A stretch of 64,000 nucleotides of DNA from JANJUB01 sp964586225 (GTDB taxonomy: Bacteria > Armatimonadota > Fimbriimonadia > Fimbriimonadales > Fimbriimonadaceae): positions 248,001-312,000 of the forward strand of contig CAZPHD010000001.1 of the NCBI GenBank assembly GCA_964586225.1, written 5' to 3'. This document shows positions 8,935 through 17,949 of this stretch, piece after piece (within the stretch, counting starts at the first letter, position 1; the number at the start of each line of letters is the position of its first letter). Below the pieces are notes generated by a model. The model had not been told where the DNA came from and did no database searches. It worked only from the letters and a program-made list of their open reading frames with translations. The position numbers and the translations under genes were made by a program.

Positions 8935-9545
8935 GGTTGTGGTTTGAAAGATTCTGGAGTCGCGACGACGGTGAGATCGGCATTGGCGCGCAGGGCTTCG
9001 ATTCCTCTTACCCGATAGGCTTCATAGTCAACTTCAATGCCGCGACGAGCGTCAATGATCCCCACGTTGCCATCATAGACAAGCTCACCGCAATACAACA
9101 TGGCGTAGGGCTCGGCGTGGGTCACACGCACTCCACCCACCAACTTCAGCGAGTTCTCGCCTTTATCGGCGACCGCTTCTATCGCGACGAACGTGCTGCT
9201 GGGCTCGCCCTTGTCATAGAACACACCCTTCACGTTCTTCATACGCCCGCCGAACTGCTGATCGGTGGTGTATTCGAGCGTCGCCGATTCCCATTCGATC
9301 GTCCAGAGGATCGTGCCCTTGCCGTCATCGCTCTTGCGATCAAGCTTGCCGCCCGCCGAGTTGACGGTGCGGGTGACCGGCGGCTCCTCTTTGGGTTCAC
9401 CCTTGGGCAGATTGGCCTCGGGCAGCGGCACCGACGGCGTCCGGCAACCGGCGAGCATGGCGGCCATCACGACCGCAGCGGCAACTCGGTTGATGCCGGC
9501 CTCCTGGCAAAGCGACCCTGATGTTGACCCGCAAGTTGCCCACAA
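8931..9545 (-). CDS. Probable LptC-like lipoprotein of the LPS-transport operon
   Basis: A predicted lipoprotein: a hydrophobic stretch AAAVVMAAMLAGC ends in a lipobox with the acylated Cys. The mature part is beta-rich and resembles the LptC/OstA type (VKGVFYDKG, LVGGVRVTH). From the first ATG (9545) the n-region would be about 20 residues and start deep inside rlmN. A strong Shine-Dalgarno AGGAGG at 9500-9505 sits 5 bases before an ATC codon at 9494, which would give a normal short n-region INR. An AUC start is therefore possible. No GTG or TTG lies in the right place. The gene overlaps rlmN either way. Confidence 0.68.
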   Translation of the reverse strand: MWATCGSTSGSLCQEAGINRVAAAVVMAAMLAGCRTPSVPLPEANLPKGEPKEEPPVTRTVNSAGGKLDRKSDDGKGTILWTIEWESATLEYTTDQQFGGRMKNVKGVFYDKGEPSSTFVAIEAVADKGENSLKLVGGVRVTHAEPYAMLYCGELVYDGNVGIIDARRGIEVDYEAYRVRGIEALRANADLTVVATPESFKPQP

Positions 9546-10549
9546 GCGGCGGCAATATCGTGCCCACGCTCGACACGCTCCGTCACGTTGACGCCTCGCT
9601 TCTTGAGTTCGGCCTTGAACGCTCGAACTCGCTCCCGAGAGGGCCGTTTGAACGCCTCCTCGGTGGCGACATAGTTGAACGGGATCACGTTCACAACGGT
9701 AGGCATACCTTTAGTGAGACGCGCGAGTTCAGCCGCTTGAGTCGGTGTATCGGTGAGTTCGGACAGCAACAGATACTCAATCGTGATCTTTCGGCCCGTC
9801 GCCCGGCTGTAGGTGCGCATCGCGTCCATCAACTCAGCGATCGCCCAGCGCTTGTTGACGGGCATCAACCGCGACCGAATCTCGTCGTCGGTGCTGTGCA
9901 AGCTGAGGGCGAGGTGGATCGGTAGCTTAAGCTTGGCGAGTTCTAAGATCTGAGGCACCAGGCCGACCGTCGAAACCGTGACGTGCCGATAGCTGAGCCC
10001 AACCTCATCGTGAAGCAAGGCCAGGGTCTTCACGAGGTTTTCCAGGTTGAGCAGCGGTTCTCNNNNNNNNNNCGGTTCTCCCATGCCCATGAAGACCACG
10101 TGCGAAATGCGGCGCTCGCACAGCCGCTGAAGCATCAGATACTGGCCGATGATCTCGCCCGCGGAAAGGTTGCGGTCGAACCCGCCCAAGCCGGTCGCGC
10201 AGAACCGGCACCCCATCGGGCAACCGACCTGCGAGCTCAGGCAACACGAGACGCGATCCTCGTAGGGAAGCAACACGCATTCGAAGACTTCGTTGTCGCC
10301 ACCGTGGACGAGGAGTTTGTCCACCTTATCGGTGCTGGTGACGTGCCGCGCCACATGGAGAGGCTGTAGCGTAAACCGCTCCGCCAACTCGCTCCGAAGA
10401 TCGGCAGGTAGATCGGTGATCTCTTCCCAATCACCGACCGCACGGCGATAGATGGCATCCGCGATCTGCTTGGCGCGCAGAGTAGCCCTAGGCACATCGC
10501 CCAGAGCTACCGCCATTTCGGCGCGCGTTAATCCGACCAACGTCTCCAC
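9467..10549 (-). CDS. rlmN: 23S rRNA (adenine2503-C2)-methyltransferase RlmN
   Basis: A radical SAM methyltransferase that makes m2A2503 in 23S rRNA and m2A37 in some tRNAs. The cluster motif GCPMGCRFCATG gives CxxxCxxC, followed by GEIIGQYL and the motif VFMGMGEP. The C-terminal region has VIPFNYV and a catalytic-type Cys in AAACGQL. The start was set at GTG 10549, giving VETLVGLTRAEM, the usual opening of the family, rather than the ATG at 10633, which lies in the upstream gene. The N run at 10063-10072 interrupts MGMGEP and PLLNLENL; see the separate entry. Confidence 0.93.
   Translation of the reverse strand: METLVGLTRAEMAVALGDVPRATLRAKQIADAIYRRAVGDWEEITDLPADLRSELAERFTLQPLHVARHVTSTDKVDKLLVHGGDNEVFECVLLPYEDRVSCCLSSQVGCPMGCRFCATGLGGFDRNLSAGEIIGQYLMLQRLCERRISHVVFMGMGEPXXXXEPLLNLENLVKTLALLHDEVGLSYRHVTVSTVGLVPQILELAKLKLPIHLALSLHSTDDEIRSRLMPVNKRWAIAELMDAMRTYSRATGRKITIEYLLLSELTDTPTQAAELARLTKGMPTVVNVIPFNYVATEEAFKRPSRERVRAFKAELKKRGVNVTERVERGHDIAAACGQLAGQHQGRFARRPASTELPLRS
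10063..10072. other. Run of 10 Ns inside rlmN, flanked by identical 8-mers
   Basis: CGGTTCTC stands on both sides of the Ns (10055-10062 and 10073-10080). Removing the Ns and one copy (18 bases, 6 codons) restores MGMGEPLLNLENL, the conserved RlmN sequence, so no sequence appears to be missing here. Confidence 0.9.
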
Positions 10550-10571
10550 TGAAGGGAGTGTACCGGTCTGC

Positions 10572-11501
10572 TTACGGCTTGACTTCGCAAACGGCCCGCA
10601 AGACGAGCGGTCCCACGACCGGGCTCTCGCCATAGAACGCCCAGAACACCTCGCCGGCGACGTCGTCGATCTCGCCGTTCGCTTCGATGATGCGACCAGG
10701 CAGCTTGACCACGGTGGTCATCGAAACGAGTCCACCATCATCGCCACCGCCACCGCTCGCTTGGGACTCCTCGCGCGTCGGCCCCATGATCTTCTCGGCA
10801 TCCATCAGGGTCATGAGCTTGCGGACGGCGGCGATGCGCTTGTCTTTGTCCATTTGGTCTCCCAGCATTCGCTCGAACTGGCCCTCCATAACCTTGCCAA
10901 AGCCGCGTCGAAGTTCACGCTCGCCGAGGTCAGGGTGCATCACGAGCATCGACATGAGCGGACGCGTCGGGCCGAAGATGATACGCCAGAGTTCGACCAT
11001 GGCGGCATCCGTGATGTTCTTGAGCTGCTCTTCGGTGACTTTGACATCGCCGAGGCATTCCTTCAGCATCGCATGGAGCTCGTCGCGCGAGCCCTGCATG
11101 CCGGTGGTCTTGTCGCCAATGTAGTTGATGGTCTCGATGTATTCGAAACGACCGTTGCCGAGATCGCGAACCGTGACGGTGTTCGACAGTACGACCTTGT
11201 CTTTCTGCTTGATCTTGAGGTCGTCCTTGAGGGTATCGCCAAGTTTTGCTTTTCGCACGGCTTTGAACACAAGGTTCTCTTTCTCGGTGACCTGGCTGGT
11301 CTCCCACTCGGGCGCCTTCGGAAGTTCGACGAACTTGTCGAACTTGGCGGGCTCGCCCGTCATGTCCTCTTTGGGGATGGTGAACTTGACTGTCCGGGTC
11401 CAAGCACCGTCCTCCGCGACGACGGTCTCTGTATTGGTGCGCATACAGCCGCTGAGTGCGGCAACGGCGACGACGATCAGGGCCGGAAGCGATTGTTTCA
11501 T
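10572..11501 (-). CDS. Hypothetical lipoprotein
   Basis: A 309-residue protein with a lipoprotein signal: ALIVVAVAALSGC with Cys19 as the acylation site. The mature part has no motif I recognise. It is charged and alternates strand-like and helical stretches (TVTVRDLGNGRFEYIETINY and a helical segment near residues 140-225), with a Gly-rich linker GGGGDD near 235. It stands just upstream of rlmN on the same strand (22 bases) and could share its transcript. Its 5' end faces the divergent promoter of the Asp-box protein. Function unknown. Confidence 0.8.
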   Translation of the reverse strand: MKQSLPALIVVAVAALSGCMRTNTETVVAEDGAWTRTVKFTIPKEDMTGEPAKFDKFVELPKAPEWETSQVTEKENLVFKAVRKAKLGDTLKDDLKIKQKDKVVLSNTVTVRDLGNGRFEYIETINYIGDKTTGMQGSRDELHAMLKECLGDVKVTEEQLKNITDAAMVELWRIIFGPTRPLMSMLVMHPDLGERELRRGFGKVMEGQFERMLGDQMDKDKRIAAVRKLMTLMDAEKIMGPTREESQASGGGGDDGGLVSMTTVVKLPGRIIEANGEIDDVAGEVFWAFYGESPVVGPLVLRAVCEVKP

Positions 11502-11572
11502 GCCTCCATTATGGGCAACCGCTCGAACGTCTCGATTATTGTTAGGTTTCGTGAAATCCCCGCCATTTTTGC

Positions 11573-11601
11573 TTGCATTTCGCGCGCATTGCGGCTATCC
11601 T
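11573..11601 (+). promoter_or_regulatory. Sigma70-type promoter of the Asp-box surface protein
   Basis: TTGCAT (11573-11578), a 17-base spacer and TATCCT (11596-11601). The transcript would begin near 11608 and carries GGAGGGG at 11620-11626 just before the ATG at 11629. Confidence 0.6.
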
Positions 11602-11628
11602 AAGAGTGTCCAAATTTATGGAGGGGAT

Positions 11629-14600
11629 ATGCAAACATTCTTGCGTTCAGCTGGACTCGGTTTAGCCGTTCTGGCCGCAACAATCTCTGCCGCGCAGACC
11701 AAGCTTTTGGTCGGCGCACAGGGTCTCACCGATGCAAAGGTGAGGGCGGCCGTCGGTAACCGGGGCACAGTCCAAGGGCCGAACACAGATGGCTTCTTCG
11801 TCGTTGATCTCAACGCCGATCAGAAGCTTGATGCGTTCAAGGCTCACATGAAGGCCTCGAAAATCGAGTTTGTCTTTGACAGCTCGGCCGACAAGGTCGA
11901 CCGACACAACATTAACTCGCTGCGACAGCACATCGAGTTCGTCAAGGCACGCTATAAGGTGCAGGCGACGGGTGAGGACTACAAAAAGACTCCCGGCTTC
12001 TATGCCGCTCTTGAGTATTACCTTTCGACCCGCGTCGGCCCGGATGGCACCGTCGATCAAGACCTGGTGAAGCGAGCCGTCGAGCACCGCGACCAACTGC
12101 CGCCTGCGACATGGGGCGGGGGTGGCAATGCACCGACGGGTTCATTCAGCTATATGGGTCCGCGCGGCCTAGACATTCCATACCAGCAGTATTACGGCAT
12201 CTCGCCGCTGGCGGGTCGTGTGAATCAGATTGCCTGGTCGCCATCGAATGTCAACGTGATCTACCTTGCTACCGCAGGCGGTGGCGTGTGGAAGTCCACC
12301 GACCAAGGCACGAACTGGACGTTCCGGAGCTCGGGATGGCAGTTCCTCCATACGACGGGCATTGCCGTTGATCCAACCAACGAGAACATCGTTCTCGCGG
12401 GCACCGGAGACGCCTATGGCTTCTTTGGTGCGCAGACGATGGGCATCATGCGATCGACCAACGGTGGTTCAACCTGGACTCAGGTTGGCGCGGCGCAGTT
12501 TGGCAATAACATTGTCACGCGCATCATGTTCCACCCGACGTTCAACAACATTGTGATCGCCCTCACTGCGGGTGCCAATGGCGACATTTGGCGCTCCACC
12601 GATGGTGGCGTCACATGGGCGGCGACCAACGCGCCCGCCGGCAAGTGGGACGATATCGACTTCGGGCCCGTTTCAGGTGGAATCCGGCAGTTCTATGCTG
12701 TTAGCGGCAACGGAACCGCCGGTGGTGTTATTGCCCGATCGACCGACCAAGGTGGTACATGGACGGTCGTTGCTGATGCAACATCCACTGCGCAAACGCG
12801 CCTCGATGTCGCTTGTTCAAAGGACACGTTCGGCAAGGTTTACGTGTTGCACCCCAACAGCAACACCGTGTTCCGCTCAACGAATAGCGGTTCGTCGTGG
12901 ACGAATCTCAACTTGTCTACTTCGCCAACATTCCCGAACGCGTTGGGGGGTGACTCGCTCTACAACTGGAGCCAGGACACCTATGACATGCACATTACGA
13001 CGGCCCTGAGTGGCGAGATCGAGTATGTGTGGGTGGGCCTGATCACACTGGCCGTCTCGACGAACAGTGGTTCAACGTGGCTCGATTTCGGTCGATGCTA
13101 CCTGAACAACTCAAGGCTGCACAACGATCAGCACACCTTCACGCCTCATCCGACCATCGGATACATCGGGATGGCGGGCAATGACGGTGGGGTCTTCCGA
13201 ACGACCTATCTTCCGGGCGTGTTGAACTCCATTGCTTCGATGAACAACACCCTGTACAACACGCAGTTCTATCACATGTCGGTTCACCCGACGAACTACG
13301 CGACGTACATCATGGGCGGCACCCAGGACAACGCATCGCCAGCGTCACGTGGCAACTTCAATGCGTGGAAGAATCTCTACGCGGGCGACGGGGCCTGGAG
13401 CGACTTCCAACCGAGTAATCCGGCCATCCATGTGACGTCATCGCAGCGCGGTTCGGTCTGGCGATATACGACCAGCACGGACCTTGTGGCGGATGACATT
13501 AGCCCAAGTTGGAGTGCGAACTTTATCGCGCCGCTGATGTACACGGGCAACAGCACGCTCATCGCCGGTGCGAACAGCACGTCTCAGCGATGGACGGGCG
13601 TCGGCACCACATGGACCGCAGGCCCAAGCTTCGGCAGCAACCCGCGTGTCTTCGCGAAGGGAACGTCGAACACGGCTCGCATCTATGCGGGCACGAACGG
13701 CGGCCGAATCTATCGAAGCGACGATAACGCCGTCACCTGGACCCGAATCGATAATGCGCCGATTCCGGCAAACGCCATCGGCGGCATCGCCACTTCGTGG
13801 ACCAACTCGGCCGACGTGATTGTCGGTATCAACCGCTCAACCGGTGGGCTGTTCCGATGTTCGAACACCACGGCCGCAACGCCGGTGTGGACGAGCGTGA
13901 TGGGCACCGGTGCCTTGGCCCTGCCTGAAACGCCGATCAATGCCGTGATGCGCGACCCGTATCAGAGCTCGATCTGGTACGTCGGCACCGACATCGGTCT
14001 CTTCATGACGACCGACAGCGGTGCAACTTGGAAGAACATGAACGCTCTCGGCTTGCCGAACGTTCACGTTAATGCGCTGGCGATTCCGAACGACAAGGCG
14101 TATATGTACGTCGCGACGTTCGGACGCGGCATTTGGCGCATCCCGCTCGTGAACAACACGTTCGACTCGTTCAGCCTTTCGGCGAGCGAGGTGTTCGGTG
14201 GATCTTCGGTGACCGGAACGCTCACGCTGGCGTCGGCCGCTCCCAATGGTGGCGTCCGAGCGGTCCTTGCTGAAAGCAGCGCCTATGCAAGCATGCCGAC
14301 GGAGGTATGGTTCAGTTCGGGAGCGACGACAAGGGCATTCACAGTCAGTACCATCCAGGTGTTCTCTAGCAACAAGACGGCGACTCTATTCGCTACGTGC
14401 ATGGGAACAACCCGGTCAGTGACCTTGACGATCAAGCCGTATCCGACGGTGGCTTCGTTTGTGCTCGCAAAGAGCTACCTGTATGGTGGAACCAATACGA
14501 CTGGGACGGCAACGCTGTCAGCTCCGGCGCCGTTTGTCGGATCGTTCACGTTCACCGAGGGATCGGCGTTCGTGAGCGTGGTCTCTCCAATCACGATCAA

Positions 14601-15294
14601 CGTCGGCCAGATTTCAAGGCAGACGCAGATCTCGACGACAAAGCCGGTAACTCAACAGAGCGTGCCGATCACTGCCGCATACAAGGGAACCACCCGCGTA
14701 GCGACGCTGACGGTCTATCCGGTTCCGGTCGTGACTGGTCTATCGTTCAACCCCAATCCTCTGCTGGCTGGCTTCTACAGCACCTGCACGATCACGTTGA
14801 ACGTTCCGGCGCCAATCACGACCAACATCGCGATGCAGGATGATTCGCCCTACATCGCAACGGGTACCAAGACGATTCCGGCAGGCCAGCAGAGCTATAG
14901 CTTCTTGGTCTACGGAAGCAACCCGCCGGCGGATGTAGACATCGCGGTCCAGGCTCGAGTCTGGGAAGACACGGGACCGGCCACCGATGCTACGCTTCGG
15001 CTACTTCGGTCGAACTTGACGTCGATCGTGGTTTCTCCGAACCCGATCCTGGGCGGCAAGCAAGGCGTGGCGACGATCACGATCAACCGACCGTTGCTGT
15101 TCAACCGGATCATCTCGATGTCGTCGAGTAATCCGAATCTCGCCGCAGTTCCCAGCGGCGTGACCATGGTCGCCGGCAACACGACGGCATCAGCTACCGT
15201 GCGAACGGTGGGCGTTACGTCGTCGCAGACGGCGGTGATTGGGGCGTCCTACCTGGGCACCACGGTCACAACCACGCTGACCGTCAATCCGTAG
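11629..15294 (+). CDS. Secreted Asp-box (BNR/sortilin-like) repeat protein
   Basis: A 1221-residue exported protein. The signal peptide ends near ISAAQ (about residue 23). A propeller-like region follows with at least eight Asp-box motifs of the form S-T-D-x-G-x-x-W near residues 222, 274, 322, 370, 415, 477, 697 and 793 (for example STDGGVTW, STNSGSTW, TTDSGATW). Such repeats occur in sialidases, Vps10/sortilin and photosystem assembly proteins; no sialidase active-site set is visible. The C-terminus holds four Ig-like repeats starting near 844, 941, 1035 and 1130, with a period of 94-97 residues. No PEP-CTERM or anchor follows, so it may be released or bound by another route. The start at 11629 has a strong Shine-Dalgarno and gives the signal peptide. 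Confidence 0.88.
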   Translation: MQTFLRSAGLGLAVLAATISAAQTKLLVGAQGLTDAKVRAAVGNRGTVQGPNTDGFFVVDLNADQKLDAFKAHMKASKIEFVFDSSADKVDRHNINSLRQHIEFVKARYKVQATGEDYKKTPGFYAALEYYLSTRVGPDGTVDQDLVKRAVEHRDQLPPATWGGGGNAPTGSFSYMGPRGLDIPYQQYYGISPLAGRVNQIAWSPSNVNVIYLATAGGGVWKSTDQGTNWTFRSSGWQFLHTTGIAVDPTNENIVLAGTGDAYGFFGAQTMGIMRSTNGGSTWTQVGAAQFGNNIVTRIMFHPTFNNIVIALTAGANGDIWRSTDGGVTWAATNAPAGKWDDIDFGPVSGGIRQFYAVSGNGTAGGVIARSTDQGGTWTVVADATSTAQTRLDVACSKDTFGKVYVLHPNSNTVFRSTNSGSSWTNLNLSTSPTFPNALGGDSLYNWSQDTYDMHITTALSGEIEYVWVGLITLAVSTNSGSTWLDFGRCYLNNSRLHNDQHTFTPHPTIGYIGMAGNDGGVFRTTYLPGVLNSIASMNNTLYNTQFYHMSVHPTNYATYIMGGTQDNASPASRGNFNAWKNLYAGDGAWSDFQPSNPAIHVTSSQRGSVWRYTTSTDLVADDISPSWSANFIAPLMYTGNSTLIAGANSTSQRWTGVGTTWTAGPSFGSNPRVFAKGTSNTARIYAGTNGGRIYRSDDNAVTWTRIDNAPIPANAIGGIATSWTNSADVIVGINRSTGGLFRCSNTTAATPVWTSVMGTGALALPETPINAVMRDPYQSSIWYVGTDIGLFMTTDSGATWKNMNALGLPNVHVNALAIPNDKAYMYVATFGRGIWRIPLVNNTFDSFSLSASEVFGGSSVTGTLTLASAAPNGGVRAVLAESSAYASMPTEVWFSSGATTRAFTVSTIQVFSSNKTATLFATCMGTTRSVTLTIKPYPTVASFVLAKSYLYGGTNTTGTATLSAPAPFVGSFTFTEGSAFVSVVSPITINVGQISRQTQISTTKPVTQQSVPITAAYKGTTRVATLTVYPVPVVTGLSFNPNPLLAGFYSTCTITLNVPAPITTNIAMQDDSPYIATGTKTIPAGQQSYSFLVYGSNPPADVDIAVQARVWEDTGPATDATLRLLRSNLTSIVVSPNPILGGKQGVATITINRPLLFNRIISMSSSNPNLAAVPSGVTMVAGNTTASATVRTVGVTSSQTAVIGASYLGTTVTTTLTVNP

Positions 15295-15308
15295 CCTCGT
15301 GCTACTTA

Positions 15309-15350
15309 GCCCCCGTCCGCTCATCCGCGGACGGGGGCTTGTTTGCTTTT
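15309..15350 (+). terminator. Rho-independent terminator of the Asp-box gene
   Basis: A perfect 12-bp stem (15309-15320 with 15327-15338) with a 6-base loop, followed by a T-rich tail (TTGTTTGCTTTT). It also separates this gene from the convergent recR. Confidence 0.9.
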
Positions 15351-15940
15351 CAGAGCTCGCGGCGGTAGTTGAGAGCGCTGAGGAGCGTAGCGGAATCGGC
15401 ATAGTCGAGCTCGCCACCCACAGGCATGCCATGGGCGAGACGGGTGACTCGGACGCCGAGGGGCTTCAAGAGCTTCGCCATATAGAGGGCTGTCGCATCA
15501 CCCTCGGTGGTTGGGTTTGTGGCGAGGATGACCTCTTCCACACCTTCGATTCGGCCGAGGAGTTCCTTGATGCGCAGTTGTTCAGGGCCGATGCCGTCCA
15601 TTGGGCTCATCAACCCATGGAGGACGTGAAAGCGCCCCTTGAACTCATGCAGCCGCTCAATCGCGGCAATGTCGCGGGGTTCGGCCACGACGCAGATTGT
15701 GCGTTCATCCCGCCGCGGGTCGCGGCAAATCTCGCACTTCTCGGTCTCGCTCACGTTCTGGCACGACGCACAGAACCGAAGCTTTGACTTCGCCGCGAGG
15801 ATCGCTTGGGCAAGTCGATCGGTCTCGGCGGCGGGAACGCGTAGCAAGTGGTAAGCCAAGCGTTGGGCCGACTTTGGGCCGATCCCCGGTAGGCGTTCGA
15901 GTTCCGCGATCAGATCGGCAAGCGGACGGGCAAAGAACAT
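15350..15940 (-). CDS. recR: Recombination protein RecR
   Basis: A 196-residue RecR with the helix-hairpin-helix start LERLPGIGPKSAQRLAYHLL, a four-Cys zinc site (FCASCQNVSETEKCEICRD) near residue 57, and a Toprim domain with VVAEPRDI and the DGIGPEQLRI segment. It acts with RecO and RecF in loading RecA at gaps. It overlaps the YbaB gene by one base (TAATG). The order dnaX-ybaB-recR is conserved in many bacteria. Confidence 0.96.
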   Translation of the reverse strand: MFFARPLADLIAELERLPGIGPKSAQRLAYHLLRVPAAETDRLAQAILAAKSKLRFCASCQNVSETEKCEICRDPRRDERTICVVAEPRDIAAIERLHEFKGRFHVLHGLMSPMDGIGPEQLRIKELLGRIEGVEEVILATNPTTEGDATALYMAKLLKPLGVRVTRLAHGMPVGGELDYADSATLLSALNYRREL

Positions 15941-16266
15941 TAGATGCCGAGATCAGGCACGTCGGGCATGATCTCTTTCGTCTTCTCTTCGCGGCGCGCG
16001 ACGGCTTCCTGGAAGCCAGATCGCACCGCGCCAAGCAGAAGATCTTCGAGCGCCTCCACATCTTCCGGGTCAACCACCGAAGGGTCAATCTTCAGGCCGT
16101 GCAGTTCCCCGAGGCCATCAAACACCATTTTGACCGGACCACGGTCAATCATCAAGCGCTCCGAAGCAAGTTCATCGTTGAGCGTCTGCGCTCGCGCCAT
16201 GGCGGCCTGCGCCTTCTGCAGCATTCCCGAAAATCCTTGACCGCCAAATCCTTTGGGCAACTTCAT
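15940..16266 (-). CDS. YbaB/EbfC nucleoid-associated protein
   Basis: A 108-residue DNA-binding protein of the YbaB/EbfC family. It begins MKLPKGFGGQGFSGML and QKAQAAMARAQTLNDEL, with the typical DPSVVDPEDVEALEDLLLGA segment near residue 66. Family members bind DNA as dimers; the exact role is unsettled. It overlaps dnaX by 4 bases and recR by one, so the three are translationally coupled. Confidence 0.92.
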   Translation of the reverse strand: MKLPKGFGGQGFSGMLQKAQAAMARAQTLNDELASERLMIDRGPVKMVFDGLGELHGLKIDPSVVDPEDVEALEDLLLGAVRSGFQEAVARREEKTKEIMPDVPDLGI

Positions 16267-17834
16267 GATGTGTTTCCTTTTGCGACCTCTTCCGAAACCG
16301 CTTCGTGCAGGGCCTTCCCTTCTAAAGGCAATTCTACCGCCTTGGGTTCGGCTTCTCGGCGCTTTGCCTTCGATACGATGAACTTCAGCTCGATGTTTGG
16401 GTGGAGGGTTTGGGCAAACTTCGTGAGATATTGAACCCGCCGGGGGTCATCAGCAAGCCAATCCGCGATCATTTGCGACCGCACCGTCACCGTCAGCGTG
16501 TCGCCTTCGAGTGAAGAGCCGTGAGACTCCGAAAGCTTGAGGAGGATCGGTGCGTTCTCAGGGAGGAGCGCCAGCGTGCCTTGCCATAGGCGGTCTTCCT
16601 CGGTGGCCGCTGGCTTCCGTTCTACGGGCTTGGGCACCTCGGGGGTCTTCGTAGGGACGGGAGCGGGCGTGGACACGGGCTTGGCTGCGGATTCTGCACG
16701 AGGAGTCGCGGCCGCAACCGGGACCGCCGCCGCCACTTGAGGAGCCGGCGCGCTCAGCACTTGCGAGATCCGAATCAACTCTGACTCCAGCCAGAGGCGG
16801 GGAAGCGTGATATCTCGAATGACCTTGTGCGCCTCGGCCAAGGCTCCGCGCATGAGGAGTAATTCGCGTTGCCCCAGATTCACGGCCGTATCGTGGAGCG
16901 CTGCACCACGCGTGGCGTCTTCACCGGCAATGTCGAGCCCATAGGCGCTCCGGGTCAAGTCGGCCAGCCGATAAAGCAGGGACTCAAGAATCGAGCGGGG
17001 ATCGCGGCCCCGCCGAGTGAGTTCGCTCACATGGTCAAGGATCTCCTCAACCTTGGCTTGACGAATCGCCAAGAGCAGGCTGTCCGCCGTGTCTTCGTTG
17101 ACCATACCCAGCTGCTCGTAAACGGTCGCCAACGTCACTTCACCCTCGCTGGTCAACATGGCTTGCTCGAGCAGGGTGAGCGCATCGCGGTATCCGCCGT
17201 CGGCCATTCGTGCCATCGCGGCGAGCGCGGCAGGTTCTGCCCTGATGGATTCCTGCTCGCATACAAAGCCCAACCGCTTGATGAGGTCGGGCATGGTGCC
17301 TCGGTGAAACTCAAACTTCTGACAGCGCGACCGAATCGTGGCCGGAACCTTGTTGAACTCGGTGGTGGCGAGGATGAAGATGACGTGGTCGGGTGGCTCT
17401 TCAATCGTCTTTAGGAGGGCGTCGAAAGCCTTGGGAGACAGATCGTGCACCTCGTCGATGATGAACACCTTGTAGCGGGCGGCGGCAGGCTTGTATTCGA
17501 CGACTTCGACAATGGTCTCTCGAATCTCATCAACCCCCGACTCGCTGGCTGCGTCGAACTCGTGCACGTCAAGGTTCGATCCCTCGGTGATGCTGGTGCA
17601 CTGGTAGCAGACGTTGCATGGCTCGGCGATGGGCCCCTGCTCGCAGCACAGCGCCTTAGCTAACAGCCGCGCCGAGGACGTTTTGCCCGTGCCACGCGGG
17701 CCGGTGAACAGATAGGCGTGGGCAATCTTGCCATTGGCTATCGCCGCCTGCAGCGTCCGCACAACATGATCCTGGCCGACAAGGTCGGCGAAGGACTGGC
17801 TCCGATATTTGCGGTAGAGAGAAACGTAGGCCAC
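16263..17834 (-). CDS. dnaX: DNA polymerase III subunits gamma and tau
   Basis: A 523-residue clamp-loader ATPase. Walker A GPRGTGKTSSAR is near residue 45, a four-Cys zinc site CCEQG...CNVCYQC at about 64-80, Walker B FIIDEVHDLS near 125 and the sensor ATTEFNKVP near 157. Domain III follows to about 370, then a Pro/Ala-rich linker (PVAAATPR, PAPVPTKTPEVP) and a tau-like C-terminal domain. I saw no A-rich slippery heptamer, so a programmed frameshift to gamma is not supported. First gene of dnaX-ybaB-recR. Confidence 0.96.
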   Translation of the reverse strand: MAYVSLYRKYRSQSFADLVGQDHVVRTLQAAIANGKIAHAYLFTGPRGTGKTSSARLLAKALCCEQGPIAEPCNVCYQCTSITEGSNLDVHEFDAASESGVDEIRETIVEVVEYKPAAARYKVFIIDEVHDLSPKAFDALLKTIEEPPDHVIFILATTEFNKVPATIRSRCQKFEFHRGTMPDLIKRLGFVCEQESIRAEPAALAAMARMADGGYRDALTLLEQAMLTSEGEVTLATVYEQLGMVNEDTADSLLLAIRQAKVEEILDHVSELTRRGRDPRSILESLLYRLADLTRSAYGLDIAGEDATRGAALHDTAVNLGQRELLLMRGALAEAHKVIRDITLPRLWLESELIRISQVLSAPAPQVAAAVPVAAATPRAESAAKPVSTPAPVPTKTPEVPKPVERKPAATEEDRLWQGTLALLPENAPILLKLSESHGSSLEGDTLTVTVRSQMIADWLADDPRRVQYLTKFAQTLHPNIELKFIVSKAKRREAEPKAVELPLEGKALHEAVSEEVAKGNTS

Positions 17835-17838
17835 GTGG

Positions 17839-17938
17839 GATTTCAGATTGCGTAGATTTCAGATTTCAGATCCAGATTCAGATTGGTTGGCCTGCAACTT
17901 TCCCAATCTAAAATCACAAATCTTAAACCTGAAATCAG
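17839..17938. repeat. AT-rich intergenic hairpin repeat, copy A
   Basis: A left arm of repeated GATTTCAGATT-like units and a right arm CCAATCTAAAATC...CTGAAATC can pair around a loop of about 16 bases. It resembles copy B at 34094-34201 in its 7-8 base units and layout. It lies between dnaX and the SRP RNA gene and is not coding. Confidence 0.6.
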
Positions 17939-17949
17939 ATGGCTCCGAC

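Noticed and set aside
16263..17834. Programmed frameshift in dnaX producing gamma
   Set aside because: I saw no A-rich slippery heptamer or clear downstream stem at the domain III border.
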